64,000 nucleotides of DNA. Origin: Dipteris shenzhenensis. Its lineage: Eukaryota; Polypodiophyta; Polypodiopsida; Gleicheniales. The stretch is taken from the NCBI GenBank assembly GCA_047967505.1, contig CM106539.1. The stretch is one strand, 5' to 3'. The stretch's first letter is position 1; each line of letters opens with the position of its first letter. Of the stretch, positions 34,860-45,257 are shown in pieces. Below the pieces are notes generated by a model, which saw only the letters and a list, made by a program, of their open reading frames with translations, had not been told where the DNA came from and did not search any database. The position numbers and the translations under genes were made by a program.

Positions 34860-35114
34860 ACGAATTGAATTACACAATGTGGAAATTGGATTCTTGTAAG
34901 CACATAGCATACACAACATATACAGCATTCTGTATAACCACATAAAATTCTACTTCTATTTAAAAAACAGATTCTGTAGAGCGTCTATAAGCGGGTCTAT
35001 GTACGCGTCTTTCTATTTTTTAAAATTTCTATAGAGCATCTAAAAGCGCATCTATATGCACGTCTGTCTGTTATATAGATGTGCCAATAGATGCGGGTCT
35101 GTAGATGTGCAAAT
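34860..35114 (+). mobile_element. TnpA-side terminus of element C-D, truncated
   Basis: GAATTGAATTACACAATGTGG and the GCATACACAACATA phrase, then GCGTCTATA-type sub-terminal repeats, aligning with 47,884-48,110. It stops at AAATAGAC, ~70 bp before the terminal repeat, and passes straight into tnp2 coding sequence. Confidence 0.75.
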
Positions 35115-36622
35115 AGACGGAGCAAAGTAATAGACACAGAGTTGCTTAATAATATCAAACTTTATTGCATGCTTAATAGTCATGTGATGAAAAGATGGGT
35201 GACAAGATATGAGGATGCAAAGGCAAGAAGACAAGGAGAAAGGGCCCTCTTTCGTACACACCACGGATCTCGTGTGCCATACCCTCAGCATCTAAGAGCA
35301 CTTCCAAAGGATATTCATGTGGATTGGCTACTTGACAAAATGGAGAGAGTAGAGAGAGACGAGGGGATGTATATCACAATGGAAGAATGGGAGTATGCTA
35401 GGGGATGCATGAGCAAGGTCGGTATATAGAATGTTATGCATAAGTTAGGAGCTTATAATAATTTAGATGGCTTATTTAACTGATTTTGTCTTGGTGTAGT
35501 ATACTATGTTCAATGCTATATGGTGTGAGGGCAAGCATTTTTGGACACAACGGATTGATGATAAGAGAAACACACAAGATTGCAGCATCATTGCTAGCCT
35601 TGAGGGAGCCAATGGAGCCATGGATGATTACTGTGGCATAATCCAAGATATTATTAAGATTGACTTTCGATGCTTCTTTGTGTATGTTTTGGATCTCAAG
35701 TGGTTTAAGGACGTGGTGGAAAGAGGCCCTAATGTAGCAATCAAACACCATGCAAGTGGCTTTGTAACTATTGACTCCACAAAGTTTTGGCAAAGTAAAA
35801 GGACACACTAGTACTACTGCAACAATGTGAATAGGTCTTGCACACACATATAAAAATAATACTTTTAAATATTTGATACCTTCGATGCAAAGAGAATAAC
35901 ATGATTGTATTTGTGTTTGAATTAGGTTGTCTATCTACCAATGGTAAATAATAATAGGTGGTGGCATGTCATACCTATTACGCCATGTTCCATTTACTAA
36001 TATGGAGCATATGGAAGATGATCATGGCCATGGAGGTGATAATGACCGTAATAGGAGAGAGAAGGATGATCATGAGATAGGAGATACAGATATTGAGGCC
36101 ATTACCCGTGAGGATGAGCCTACCATTGGTGATGTTGATTTCGATGAGCACATGAGTAGCACAAGTAGTAGTGGGTTGAATGTATTTGTAGATCTCAACA
36201 TTGGTTTGGATTTTGAAAATAGATATTTTGGAAAGGGTTGATCTCATTGAGGATGAGATCAAATAGCAGCCCATCATTGATATTGGCAAAACTATTTTAC
36301 ATATTGTCTCGTTCTCCTCACCTCACTTAATTTTCGTATATGTGGGTTCGCCAAAAAGCATTGATATTTTTATTAAAATTATGTGCTTTGGTAATCATGG
36401 GCAATGTTTGGAAAGCAGTGATGCACATTTATCAGCTTGCACCAAAATATCACTTTCTGTATTCTCTATTTTATGTTTATAAAGGCGTCTAAATCCGCAT
36501 CTTCAAAGTGCAGATGTGCGAATAGATGTGCCCGTATTTTCACTATTCTAGCTATGCCTATAAACGCGTTCGTTATTTTGCGCATCTATCAAGCGCGTCT
36601 GTAGTTGCTTTGTCTTGTTGTG
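35115..36622 (+). pseudogene. 3' third of a family-2 tnp2 gene plus element terminus
   Basis: Coding blocks: 35,118-35,427 (RWVTRYEDAKARRQGERALF, DIHVDWLLDKMERVERDEG), DUF4216 35,506-35,800 (CSIIASLEGANGAMDDYCG, FFVYVLDLKWFKDVVERGP), acidic tail 35,966-36,265. Then the 3' UTR, sub-terminal motifs (36,485-36,610) and the terminal repeat ending CTTTGTCTTGTTGTG at 36,622. It has no upstream gene in this orientation. Its first bases continue gene C, which lies inverted 7.4 kb to the left. Confidence 0.8.
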
Positions 36623-36631
36623 TACCCACTC

Positions 36632-37010
36632 ACACATGTGGGTCTTTGTCATGAAACAACAAGAAAACATCATGGAAGTACTTTAGCAACAACAAAATGC
36701 AAATGAATTGGCAACCTTGATGGATAATGAATTAAACTAATGATGAAATGAGTGACACATTGATATATCAACTCTCCACGAGTAGGTCTCCAAGTGTTCC
36801 TATAATCTATGATTAACAGTTTGATATATGGACAAAGGGGCAATATGCCACATGATATTAAAGCACCTATGGCTCAAAGCCTTCCAAAGTCGCAAGACCA
36901 CATTTAGGTGTATTTGGGACATGATATTAAAGCACCTATGGCTCAAAGCCTTCCAAAGTTGCAAGACCACATTTAGGTGTATTTGGGACATGCTTACACG
37001 ATTAAGGTGA
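36632..37010. repeat. piece of the inverted-repeat-arm family with a 69-bp tandem duplication
   Basis: 36,632-36,850 matches about 5,115-5,345 (GTGGGTCTTTGTCAT, then GATATATGGACAAAG.GGCAATATGCC). Unit 36,850-36,918 is repeated as 36,919-36,987 with one base change (TCGCAAG / TTGCAAG). Element E's terminus at 36,622 is next to it, so the CACTA element inserted in or beside this repeat. Confidence 0.85.
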
Positions 37011-37199
37011 GCAACATCAACTGTTTAACATGCATATTTGTCCTTTTTAATGGTAAAGCCATCATCCTCACATATAATGTCATGGTCCCATGCTTGAGCC
37101 ATGTGGCCTCCTTTCTATTTGACACTAGCGATCCTTCCTATGAGTCTTATGTAATGTGCAATCGTAAGTTTAAAAGGGTCCTATGTAGATGAACTCTGG

Positions 37200-37960
37200 C
37201 TTTAGTTAGCTACTCATTTTGATGTTTTCAAATGATCCATGTCAAGACACAAATAAATCAGATTGAGATAAGCTTAAACCTATCTTTGAGACAACATCTC
37301 CTTCTGCCAAAGCAAGTCAAGATCTCATGTGCCTAATTTTGTATCATGAAGTTGTACCTAGTTACCTATAGATCAAACATAGCCTTTGCCGCATCTCAAG
37401 TCTCTCAATTCATGGAGAATCCTATCGACTTCTAGAAAAGTTTAAGAAATATTTTCTAGCTGAGTAACACGTATGGTTCAACAAGAAGCAAGCCACAGTT
37501 TCTATATCGACTGCTGAGGCTGAGTAACTTCCTATTGCCACTACACTATCTGATCGCCTCAATGTAGCAACACCCATCACCCCTTCCTTCGCCACCTAGT
37601 TGCTCAAAATACTAATCGAAGTGGAATATACAAAATATTTTGACTTGAAATTTGGTTTTGTCAAGCATCACGTTGAATAGAAAATTCTCAAGCTATTTTA
37701 TGCAGAAACTCTTCAAGCTATTTTATGTTCCTATATCCTCACAAAAGCTCTGCCTAGCCGAAGCGATTGGAAATATTGCGCAAGAACATGTAACCACAAG
37801 TGGCGTTATCCCGAAGCTTTAACGAGCTCTATAGTAACGTGATACCATGATAACGTGATAACGTTTTAGGTTGATAACGTGATACCATGAGTCGTTATCC
37901 CGAAGCTTTAACGAGCTATATAGTAACTCCAAAGTTTATGTGGTAGGTCAATAACGTGAT
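37200..37960 (+). pseudogene. copia RNase H C-terminal remnant and LTR-like tail
   Basis: The plus-strand translation shows VSISTAEAE at ~37,500 and ILTKALPSRSDW at ~37,735, the hallmark copia phrases (VSLSTAEAEY..., DILTKALP). Intervening frames are broken. Downstream, 37,800-37,980 has a duplicated phrase (CGTTATCCCGAAGCTTTAACGAG with GTGATACCATGA), probably the start of the 3' LTR. The rest of the element is absent. Confidence 0.65.
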
Positions 37961-38129
37961 ACCATGAGTCGTCAGTTCAAACTGCCGCAATCTCTTTTAT
38001 ATGAACGTAGTATAATAAAGCACTTCTCTCTTTTCCGCTTTAATCGCTCTCTTTCCTTCGTTCCTCTAATCTATTTTCTTCTATCCTCTCAGTCTAATAA
38101 CGCACGTCTCTTCTTTTCCTTGCCTTAAA

Positions 38130-38830
38130 TCTACTATTACTACTATTAGTAGTATTATTTTGCACTCTTTTAGCACTATTTAGTACTATGTAGCACTTAG
38201 TAACATTTTGCACTGAGTAAGTACTATTTATTGAGTACTATTTAGGACTCAATAATTCTTAGCGCTTAGTAATATTAGCACTTAGTAAGTACTCTTTAAT
38301 ACTATCTAGCACTTAGTAATATTAGCACTTACTGTTCAGTACTAATAATACTATATAGCACCTAGTAATAGCACACTTACCATCTAGCACTTGCTATTTA
38401 GTACTAATAGTACTATAGATCAAGCATTTACTATTTAGTAATATTAGCACTTCCTATCAAGCACTTACTAATATTAACACTTCCTATTAGTACTATCTAG
38501 CACTTATTGTTTAGTACTATCCAGCACTGGTAATATTCGCACTTACTAATATTACCACTTGATATTTAGTACTAATAGTACCATCTAGCACCTAGTAATA
38601 TTAGCACTTACTAATATTAGCACTTAGTACTATATTGCACTTAGTAATATTGGCACTTACTAATAGTATATTTAAACTAGCAGTTAGTAATATTCACACT
38701 TAGTATTATCTAGCATTTAGTAAAATATTTAGCACTTAATACTATGTAAACATATTTAGTACTATCTAGCACTTACTGATATTTGGCACTATTAGTAGCA
38801 CTTAAGACTTAGTAATTGAGTGATAGAACT
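38130..38830. repeat. AT-rich minisatellite of TAGCACTTAGTAATAT type
   Basis: Some 30 degenerate units built from TAGCACTTA, TAGTACTA and TAATATT, with period about 15-20 bp and frequent drift (for example TAGTAATATTAGCACTTAC). No coding potential. Confidence 0.9.
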
Positions 38831-38933
38831 TGGAAAAAAAATGATGGCACTCTAAGCTTTAAATAACTTATAGTTTTTTTGTTTGCTGTCTAGGTCTAAC
38901 TATCTAGGTTTAACTAATATTGATTGTTGATGA

Positions 38934-40350
38934 TTGATTTTGCACACAGAATTCTTCCTTAATTTCAAGGAGGAGCATCCTTCCATAGATATTGGTTTCT
39001 GTTCTTTTCAGAAACGGAAGCCCTATTTCATTAAAAAATTGAAGGAAAGGAATACTTGTTATTGTATTTACCATACAAGAATAGACTTGTTCCAACTAGC
39101 AGTGAATTCCATGAGGCAAAATAGCACATTGTTGCATGGAGATATGCGTGATTGCTTATGCAAGGTTTGTAGTCCCTAAGGGGAGGACACATGTGTTGCC
39201 CACACCAGCAGTTGTTCTTCTATGTCTAAAATGTGGCATTCGGTAGTATGTCCAAAGGAAGAGGATGCTATGGAACAAGCTTGAATGCTTATTGCGCGAA
39301 TGTGACAAGTGCCCACAACCGTTGTTTTGATCATGTGAGTTGGATGATGCAAATGGTGCATTGTTAAGATGGAATATGTATGAATATGTCAATGAGGATA
39401 TGGGAAAAGGTGATGCAAAGAAAAGAATAAAATTCTTATACAAGGAAACTCCTCCATCCATCATCATCCCTCAATACTTGCAACACTTAAATGTGTTTAT
39501 CACTCACAACTTCTATAGTTATTGGCAACACTCTCAATTCAAAGAGTGCACCACAAATTTTCTTGATGATGTGGTGCTTTCAGTTATACATTCAAAGTGC
39601 AAGATGAGGTTCAATCAATGCATTTGCATAATGACCAAGTGACCATCTTGGTTCATATTTGCTATTGGAAGGAGACGAGCGAGATAAAAAAGCAATCCAT
39701 CTTTTACATTTTAGATGATAAAGAACATGACACACTATTTGTGCAGCATTGCTTTATGCTCCATAATCAATGGTTTGTGTCTAAAGGCTTGAAGTTTGGG
39801 TTTAGTCAGATGGGGCAGCATCTCAATTCAAGGCTGCTCACCCATTTTACTTTGTTGCAAGGTAAGACATTGGACACTGCCCCCTTATTTTCTACATCAC
39901 GCTGAAGATTTTGCATATTTTAAAATGCAATATATATGTTGTTTGTTATGCTAGGTATTCCTCTTTGACTGGCATTCAAATGATGTGGAACATGATGGGG
40001 CTGGTGCAGTCACAAAGTGTGTACTAACTAGTGAGCAATTGGATGTAAATGGTGCAAAGCTACAAAATGCACACGATGTTGTGAAATGGTTGGCATGGAA
40101 ACAAAGGCTCTTGATAGAAGTAAAGGTTGGTGATGTTGACAGGTCTAAAGCATGGAACTACCAGACCATCAAAGGAAGTCGTTCAACACACTGCATATTG
40201 GGTTTTAGTAACAACGATCCCACAAAGGCCTTGTTTAGACATTTGTCATACCTTTTTTCATTCTACATGGATGAAACATGGGATAAGTGCACCAATTTAT
40301 CTCATGCAAGTCCATGGACCTTGAACAAGCTGGAGCCCATCAATGGATAG
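38934..40350 (+). pseudogene. decayed transposase-like gene of unnamed family (intron present)
   Basis: Successive blocks read as one protein: 38,934-39,170 (RNTCYCIYHTRIDLFQLA, CLCKVCS), 39,270-39,590 (ECDKCPQPLF, KECTTNFLDDVVLSVI), 39,590-39,860 (QDEVQSMHLHNDQVTILVHI, EHDTLFVQHCFMLHNQW, then SDGAASQFKAAHPFYFVA in another frame), intron 39,861-39,953 (GTAAGAC...GCTAG), then 39,954-40,350 (RYSSLTGIQMMWN, EHDGAGAVTKCVLTSEQLD). The SDGAASQFK and HDGAGA motifs recall uncharacterised RNase-H-fold, transposon-like proteins I remember mostly from animals, with DFxENY and HGKGxxDG motifs. Small deletions appear to have removed those exact segments here. Family identity is from memory and uncertain. 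Confidence 0.5.
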
Positions 40351-40479
40351 AGTGCATCAGACTTAGAGAAGGAATCTATAACATATGCGATGGATAGAGA
40401 CCAGCTGGTTGACATGCTTTAGATGGGTGACCATTTTGTAGTACTAAGGTCCCCTACAAATGAAGATAATGAGGATAGA

Positions 40480-41075
40480 TGCGACTTTTAAACCTGCTTT
40501 TAGTGCACTCGCTTTGCTTTTCTTCACATTACTTATACTTCGCGCGGCTTGCTTCCTTCCTCATTAGCAAATCCATAGTTTCGATGCTTAAGAGAAAGGC
40601 TCCCATACTTACTTCCAAGCTTACACTTAAGAGGAAGGCACCCACACTTACTTCTAAGCTTAAAGGAGAGGAGGAAGAACAAGGAGGAGAAGCAACTTTG
40701 AAAAAGAAGAAGAACCTTTCATACCTCTATCCAAGTAAGTCCTTTTGTAGTTGATCTTGTTTGGAAGTTTGCTCTCTTTAGATTTGTATTTTCTCGTATC
40801 CAAGAAGCGCATGATCTGGGTATCAGTGTCACGTTTGTGTGTCAGGCGTAATGTCCTTTTCTACTTTTTAGAAATCTCGTCTGTCGGAGTGCATGTATAG
40901 GTGCGTCTCAGAGCGTGTCTAAAAGTGCATCTATAGGCGCATCTAAATGCACGTCTAGCCTGTTTGCAGACACTATTAGACGCTCTATTAGATGCTCTGT
41001 TAGACGCTCTATTAGACGCTCTATTAGATGCTCTATTAGACGCGCTATTCAGATGCGTCTATAGACAGTGATTCG
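40480..41075 (-). mobile_element. tnp2-side leader and internal array of family-2 element F
   Basis: On the minus strand this matches the tnp2 leader of elements G (44,600-45,010), B and C. The leader has repeated CTTACACTTAAGAGGAAGGC-type units at 40,588-40,665. The internal array of AGACGCTCTATTAGATGC motifs is at 40,880-41,070. Tnp2 itself is missing: the match ends at 40,480, where the second motif cluster would start. Confidence 0.75.
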
Positions 41076-41110
41076 ATAGTGAGCCTCTCTTCCCTTCCCC
41101 TTTCTTCTCA

Positions 41111-41143
41111 ACCCTAAACCCTAAACCCTAAACCCTAAACCCT
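41111..41143 (+). repeat. interstitial plant-type telomere repeat (CCCTAAA)4
   Basis: ACCCTAAACCCTAAACCC... with four full CCCTAAA units plus a partial one. It lies between the internal array and the TnpA-like gene of element F, i.e. in the promoter or 5'-UTR position. In plants short telo-box runs of this kind are also known as promoter elements. Confidence 0.95.
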
Positions 41144-41175
41144 TTCTTCCCCTTTTTTCTTTTTTCCAGTTCAAC

Positions 41176-42612
41176 ATGTGGCCAGGAAGCGCTTCCAGCT
41201 CACCTCATCCCTGAGAATCTATTTGGAAGGACTTATATAACCTTTTAGGGCACCCTCCTACTTCTGCGGAGTTATACGGGTATATGACAGGTACTCTAAA
41301 CACTCCCCAGGAGTCGGCACTACAGACTCCAAACCATCCCACACCGCGTGAGATCACCCCAGCGGAGTCAGCACAGCCATCTTATGCCCCTCCCCCCATA
41401 CCGTCTTATGCTCCTTCCCCCATGCCGTCTTATGCCCCTTCCGCCATCCGTCTTATGCCCCTTCCCCATGCCGTCAGGTCCTTCTATCTCGCAGAGCTGT
41501 CGACGTACTCCTGTGCTGTCGAGACTCGGTTCTCCAACTACGAGTGGTCAACGTAGTCCTGTGCTGTCTCCAGCTATGAGTGGCCAGCATACGAGCTCGA
41601 CACGACACGATAGCAAGCGTAGTAGCAGGGAGAGCAGTGGGGGATGCATGGCACAGTGCTTTGGGAGGGGTGGCGGTGGGGACGATGATGATTTAGATGA
41701 TTTAGACATGCCTCCGAGTGATGGTACGATTTATTATGACATCACTTAGACAAGAGGCATCTTGATGGATGCGCGGGGGAAGGACATCATGGCCTTCATG
41801 CGCTCTGTAATTGCTAACAATTATAGAGATTGCTTTATCCACTACAAAGACCAGCCAAAGAGGTTGGTTGATGAGACCCTCGCTGTTGTTCGCTCTAGGT
41901 ATCCTAACCCCCCCAATCGCCAGTTCACAGATAAATGGGCCAAGTCAAATATTGTTACGATACTTGGCAATAAAAGATCTTCGCTTAAGAGGCAGGCACT
42001 AGCGGAGCTTGCCAAGCTTGAGGCAAGTCAACCACCAAGGGGCCCGCCCCACACCACTCACAAGCATGAGTGGAAGAAGGCAATGAAGCCAGCGAGGCCT
42101 GCAGCACGTGGAGGCACGGAGGATCCAGATGGAGGAATATGGAAGCGTGCATTTTGGAGTAGGGGGTGTTGAATCATGGGAGGCCCAATTTGTAAGTATC
42201 GATCTCAAATTATATTGCTTATGTAGTTTATTAGGAGGTTGTTTCTTTGTACTGATCCCTCCACAAAGTGTGTCGTCATGCAGCTTGAGATTGTCGGTAG
42301 ATACCCTACTCCTGTGGAGATAGCCTACCACCGCCACCATCACAGAGGAGATACATGGAGGCACTTCTATGATGACGGGTTGATTACTGAGGAGCAGTAT
42401 ACCCGGGCTACTGGAGCGGCCCCCCAGGTATTTGAAAGTAATTAAATAATGCCAAAATTATAAGTAAAGATTTGATTTTTCATACATTGATATATGTTGT
42501 CCCTTGTTTACAGCCCCGTGCACAAGATGATGAGGAAGACGAGGAAGGAGGCACAGAAGGGAGCACAGAAGGGAGCGTGGAAGGGAGCGAGGACATGGAG
42601 AACATAGATTAG
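41176..42612 (+). pseudogene. TnpA-like (Transposase_24-type) gene of element F
   Basis: Start MWPGSASS at 41,176, a Pro/Ser-rich region with repeated PSYAP.PMPSYAP units, then an acidic stretch (DDDDLDDLDMPPSDGTIYYDIT). The conserved block is at 41,765-42,190 (FMRSVIANNYRDCFIHYKD, RYPNPPNRQFTDKWAKS, NKRSSLKRQALAEL, HKHEWKKAM). Intron 42,191-42,281 (GTAAGT...CAG), exon 2 42,282-42,427 (VGRYPTPVEIAYHRHHHRGDTW), and a last acidic exon 42,514-42,612. Stops occur at ~41,212 and ~41,747 (the latter CAG to TAG versus copy D), plus a frameshift. Best preserved of the three family-2 copies in its N-terminal half. Confidence 0.78.
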
Positions 42613-43515
42613 TCGTAGAAGTAGTGCTAGCTACTCTTTTTTGTACTTAAAGCCACTGGCTTGGCTTCATGCCTCTTGTATATACACTCCTCTTATTTTT
42701 TGTACTTGAAGCCACATGACGTGGCTTAGCTTCATGCTATATGTATATACAAGCACTTATTGAGCTTTCAATTTTATTGCGTTTTGGAGTTGTAATGTTT
42801 TATTTGGAATTGTAATTAAAATGCGGTTGGCTATAAGAATTGAATTACACAATGTGGATATGGGATTCTTGTAACTATATAGCACACAACAAAACAAAGC
42901 ACCCATAGACGCGCGCACAGATGCGTTTTATGAACTAAATAAAAAACTTATGGGCGTGTTTATTTACGCGTCTATTTGCGCGTCAGGAGACCTGCGTCTA
43001 TTAGCGCATCTATATATCAGACTTACGCGCATATAGACGCGCTCATACACGCGTAAATAGACGCGCAAATAAATGCTTTGATAGATGCACGTATAGACGC
43101 ATATCGAACAGACAGACGCAAATATAAACGCGTTTGTAAACGCGCTGATAGACGCGCTTTTTTTTTTAAATAAATTTTACAGAATACTGTGTATGTTGTG
43201 TATGCTATATAGTTACAAGAATCCCATATCCACATTCTGTAATTCAATTCTTACAGCCAACCTCATTTTAATTACAATTCCAAATAAAATATTACAACTC
43301 CAAAACGCAATAAAATTGAAAGCTCAAAAAGTGCTTGTATATACATATAGCACGAAGCTAAGCCACGTCATGTGGCTCCAAGTACAAAAAATAAGGAAGC
43401 TAAGCCATGTCATGTGGCTTCAAGTACAAAAAATAAGAGGAGTCTATATACAAGAGGCACGAAGCCAAGCCAATGGCTTTAAGTACAAAAAAGAATAGTA
43501 GCACTACTTCTACGA

Positions 43516-44357
43516 CTAATCCTCGCTGCCTTCCACGCTCCCTGATGCGCTGCCTTCTGCGCTCCCTTCTGCACCTCCTTCCTCGTCTTCCTCATCGTCT
43601 TGTGCAGGGGCGCCCTGTAAACAAGGGACAACATATATCAATGTATGAAAAATCAAATCTTTACTTATAATTTTGGCATTATTTAATTACTTTCAAATAC
43701 CTGGGGGGCATGTCCAGTCGCTCGGGTATACTGCTCCTCAGTAATCAACCCATCATCATAGAAGTGCCTCCATGTATCTCCTCTGCGATGGTGGCGGTGG
43801 TAGGCTATCTCCACTGGAGTAGGGTATCTGCCCACGATCTCAAGCTGCATGACTGCGATACACTTTGTGGAGGGATTAGTACAAAGAAACAACCAACCTC
43901 CTAATAAACTACATAAGCAATATAATTTGAGATCGATACTTACAAATTGGGCCTCCCATGATTCAACACCCCTTGCTCCAAAATGCGTGCTCCCATACTC
44001 CTCCATCTGGATCCTCCGTGCCTCCACGTGCTGTAGACTGGGCTCCTCCCTCGCTGACTTCATTGCCTTCTTCCACTCACGCTTCTGAGTGGTGTGGGGC
44101 GGGCCCCTTGGAGGTTGACCTGCCTCAAGTCTGGCAAGCTCCGCTAGTGCCTGCCTCTTAAGGGAAGATCTTTTATTGCTAAGTATCATAACAATCTTTG
44201 ACTTGGCCCATTTATCTATGAACTGGCGATTGGGGGGGTTAGGATACCTAGAGCGAACAGTAGCGAGGGTCTCATCGACCAACCTCTTTGGGTGGTCTTT
44301 ATAGTGGATAAAGCAATCTCTGTAATTGTTAGCAATTACAGAGCGCATGAAGGCCAT
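43516..44357 (-). pseudogene. TnpA-like gene of element G, N-terminus deleted
   Basis: Minus-strand copy of gene F: MAFMRSVIANNYRDCF at 44,357, RYPNPPNRQFIDKWAKS, KRSSLKRQALAELARLEA, HFGARGVESWEAQF. The intron donor is GTAAGTATCG at ~43,945; exon 2 IVGRYPTPVEIAYHRHH at 43,690-43,845; the last acidic exon ends at the stop 43,516-43,518. An open frame runs through from 44,357 to 43,683 including the intron. The Pro-rich N-terminal ~190 residues are gone, because the internal array starts immediately at 44,370. Role inferred as binding of the terminal motifs. Confidence 0.78.
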
Positions 44358-44374
44358 TACATCCTTCCCCCGCG

Positions 44375-44595
44375 TTAAAAAGCGCGTTTAACAGCCCGTC
44401 CAAACATCCGTCTAACAGCGCGTCTAAAAGCGCGTCTAACAATTCGTTTAAACTTCCGTTTAACAGATCGTCTGTTTAGGCGTCTATATCTGCGTCTTTG
44501 CGTGTCTGTAGCAAGCCAGACGCGCAAATAGACGCGCCTATAGACGCGCGTTTAGATGTGCCCTCAGACGCCTGTATACACGCGCTCCGACAGTC
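44375..44595. promoter_or_regulatory. internal array of TAGACGCG motifs between divergent genes of element G
   Basis: About 20 GCGTCTAA/TAGACGCG-type words, the same motif as the termini, lie between the 5' ends of the TnpA-like gene (minus) and the tnp2 leader (plus). If the TnpA-like protein binds these motifs as En/Spm TnpA does, this array could be a shared, autoregulated promoter. That is inference from position. Confidence 0.55.
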
Positions 44596-45257
44596 AAGAA
44601 TACTCAAAAGTGGAAAAGGATGTTTCGCCCGACAAAAGAACGTGTCGCTCATACCTAGATGCTGCATTTCGTGGATGCGAAAAAGTACAAAACTGGAAAG
44701 AGCAAGCAAGAACAACTTCAAAAGGACTTACTTGGAAAAAGGTATGGAAGGATCTTTCTTTTCCAAACTTGTTTCTTCTCCTCCTCTTCTCCTTGTTCGT
44801 ACTCCTCCTCTTCTTTAGGCTTGGAAGCAAGCTGTGTAGGTACGGTCCCTTTGTCTTGAGTGAAAGCTTGGAACTGTGTGTGTATGGGAGGCTCTCTCTT
44901 AAGCTTCGAATCTATAGAACTGCTAATAATGAAGGAAGAAAGCCGCTCGCGAAGTTTAAGTAGTTAAAAGAAAAGCAAAGCGAGCGGCGCGCCGAAAAGC
45001 AGGTTTAAAAGTCGTGGGTATAGTCGCGTCTATTAGCGCATCTATAATCGTGTCTGAATACACAGAGTAAGCATGTCTATAGGTGCATCTATTAGCGTGT
45101 CTACAGGCGCGTCTAAGTACATAGAGTAGACGGGCATTTAGACGCGCAGGTAGACGCGACAGTAGACGCGACGATAGACGGGCATTTAGACGCGACACAG
45201 AGTTTTTAAGTTAAGCATTTGAAGAAGAGCAAATTTGGTGGGTTGTTTGTTTGTAGG

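Larger units (their letters stand above)
27681..35114 (-). mobile_element. family-2 CACTA element C-D, apparently an inverted segment
   Basis: Holds the 5' part of a tnp2 gene on the minus strand (C), an internal motif array (31,560-31,660), an LTR insertion (31,665-33,045) and a TnpA-like gene on the plus strand with its sub-terminal repeats (D, to about 35,114). Both outer edges are cut: C stops inside tnp2 at AAAGG, and D stops ~70 bp short of its terminal repeat. The missing tnp2 3' part begins at 35,115 in the opposite orientation, starting ACGGAGCAAAG. That is the exact continuation expected from gene B (26,155-26,170), so one inversion explains both edges. Confidence 0.7.

Noticed and set aside
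41085-41160. A true chromosome end
   Set aside because: Only four to five CCCTAAA units, with transposon genes continuing on both sides; interstitial only.
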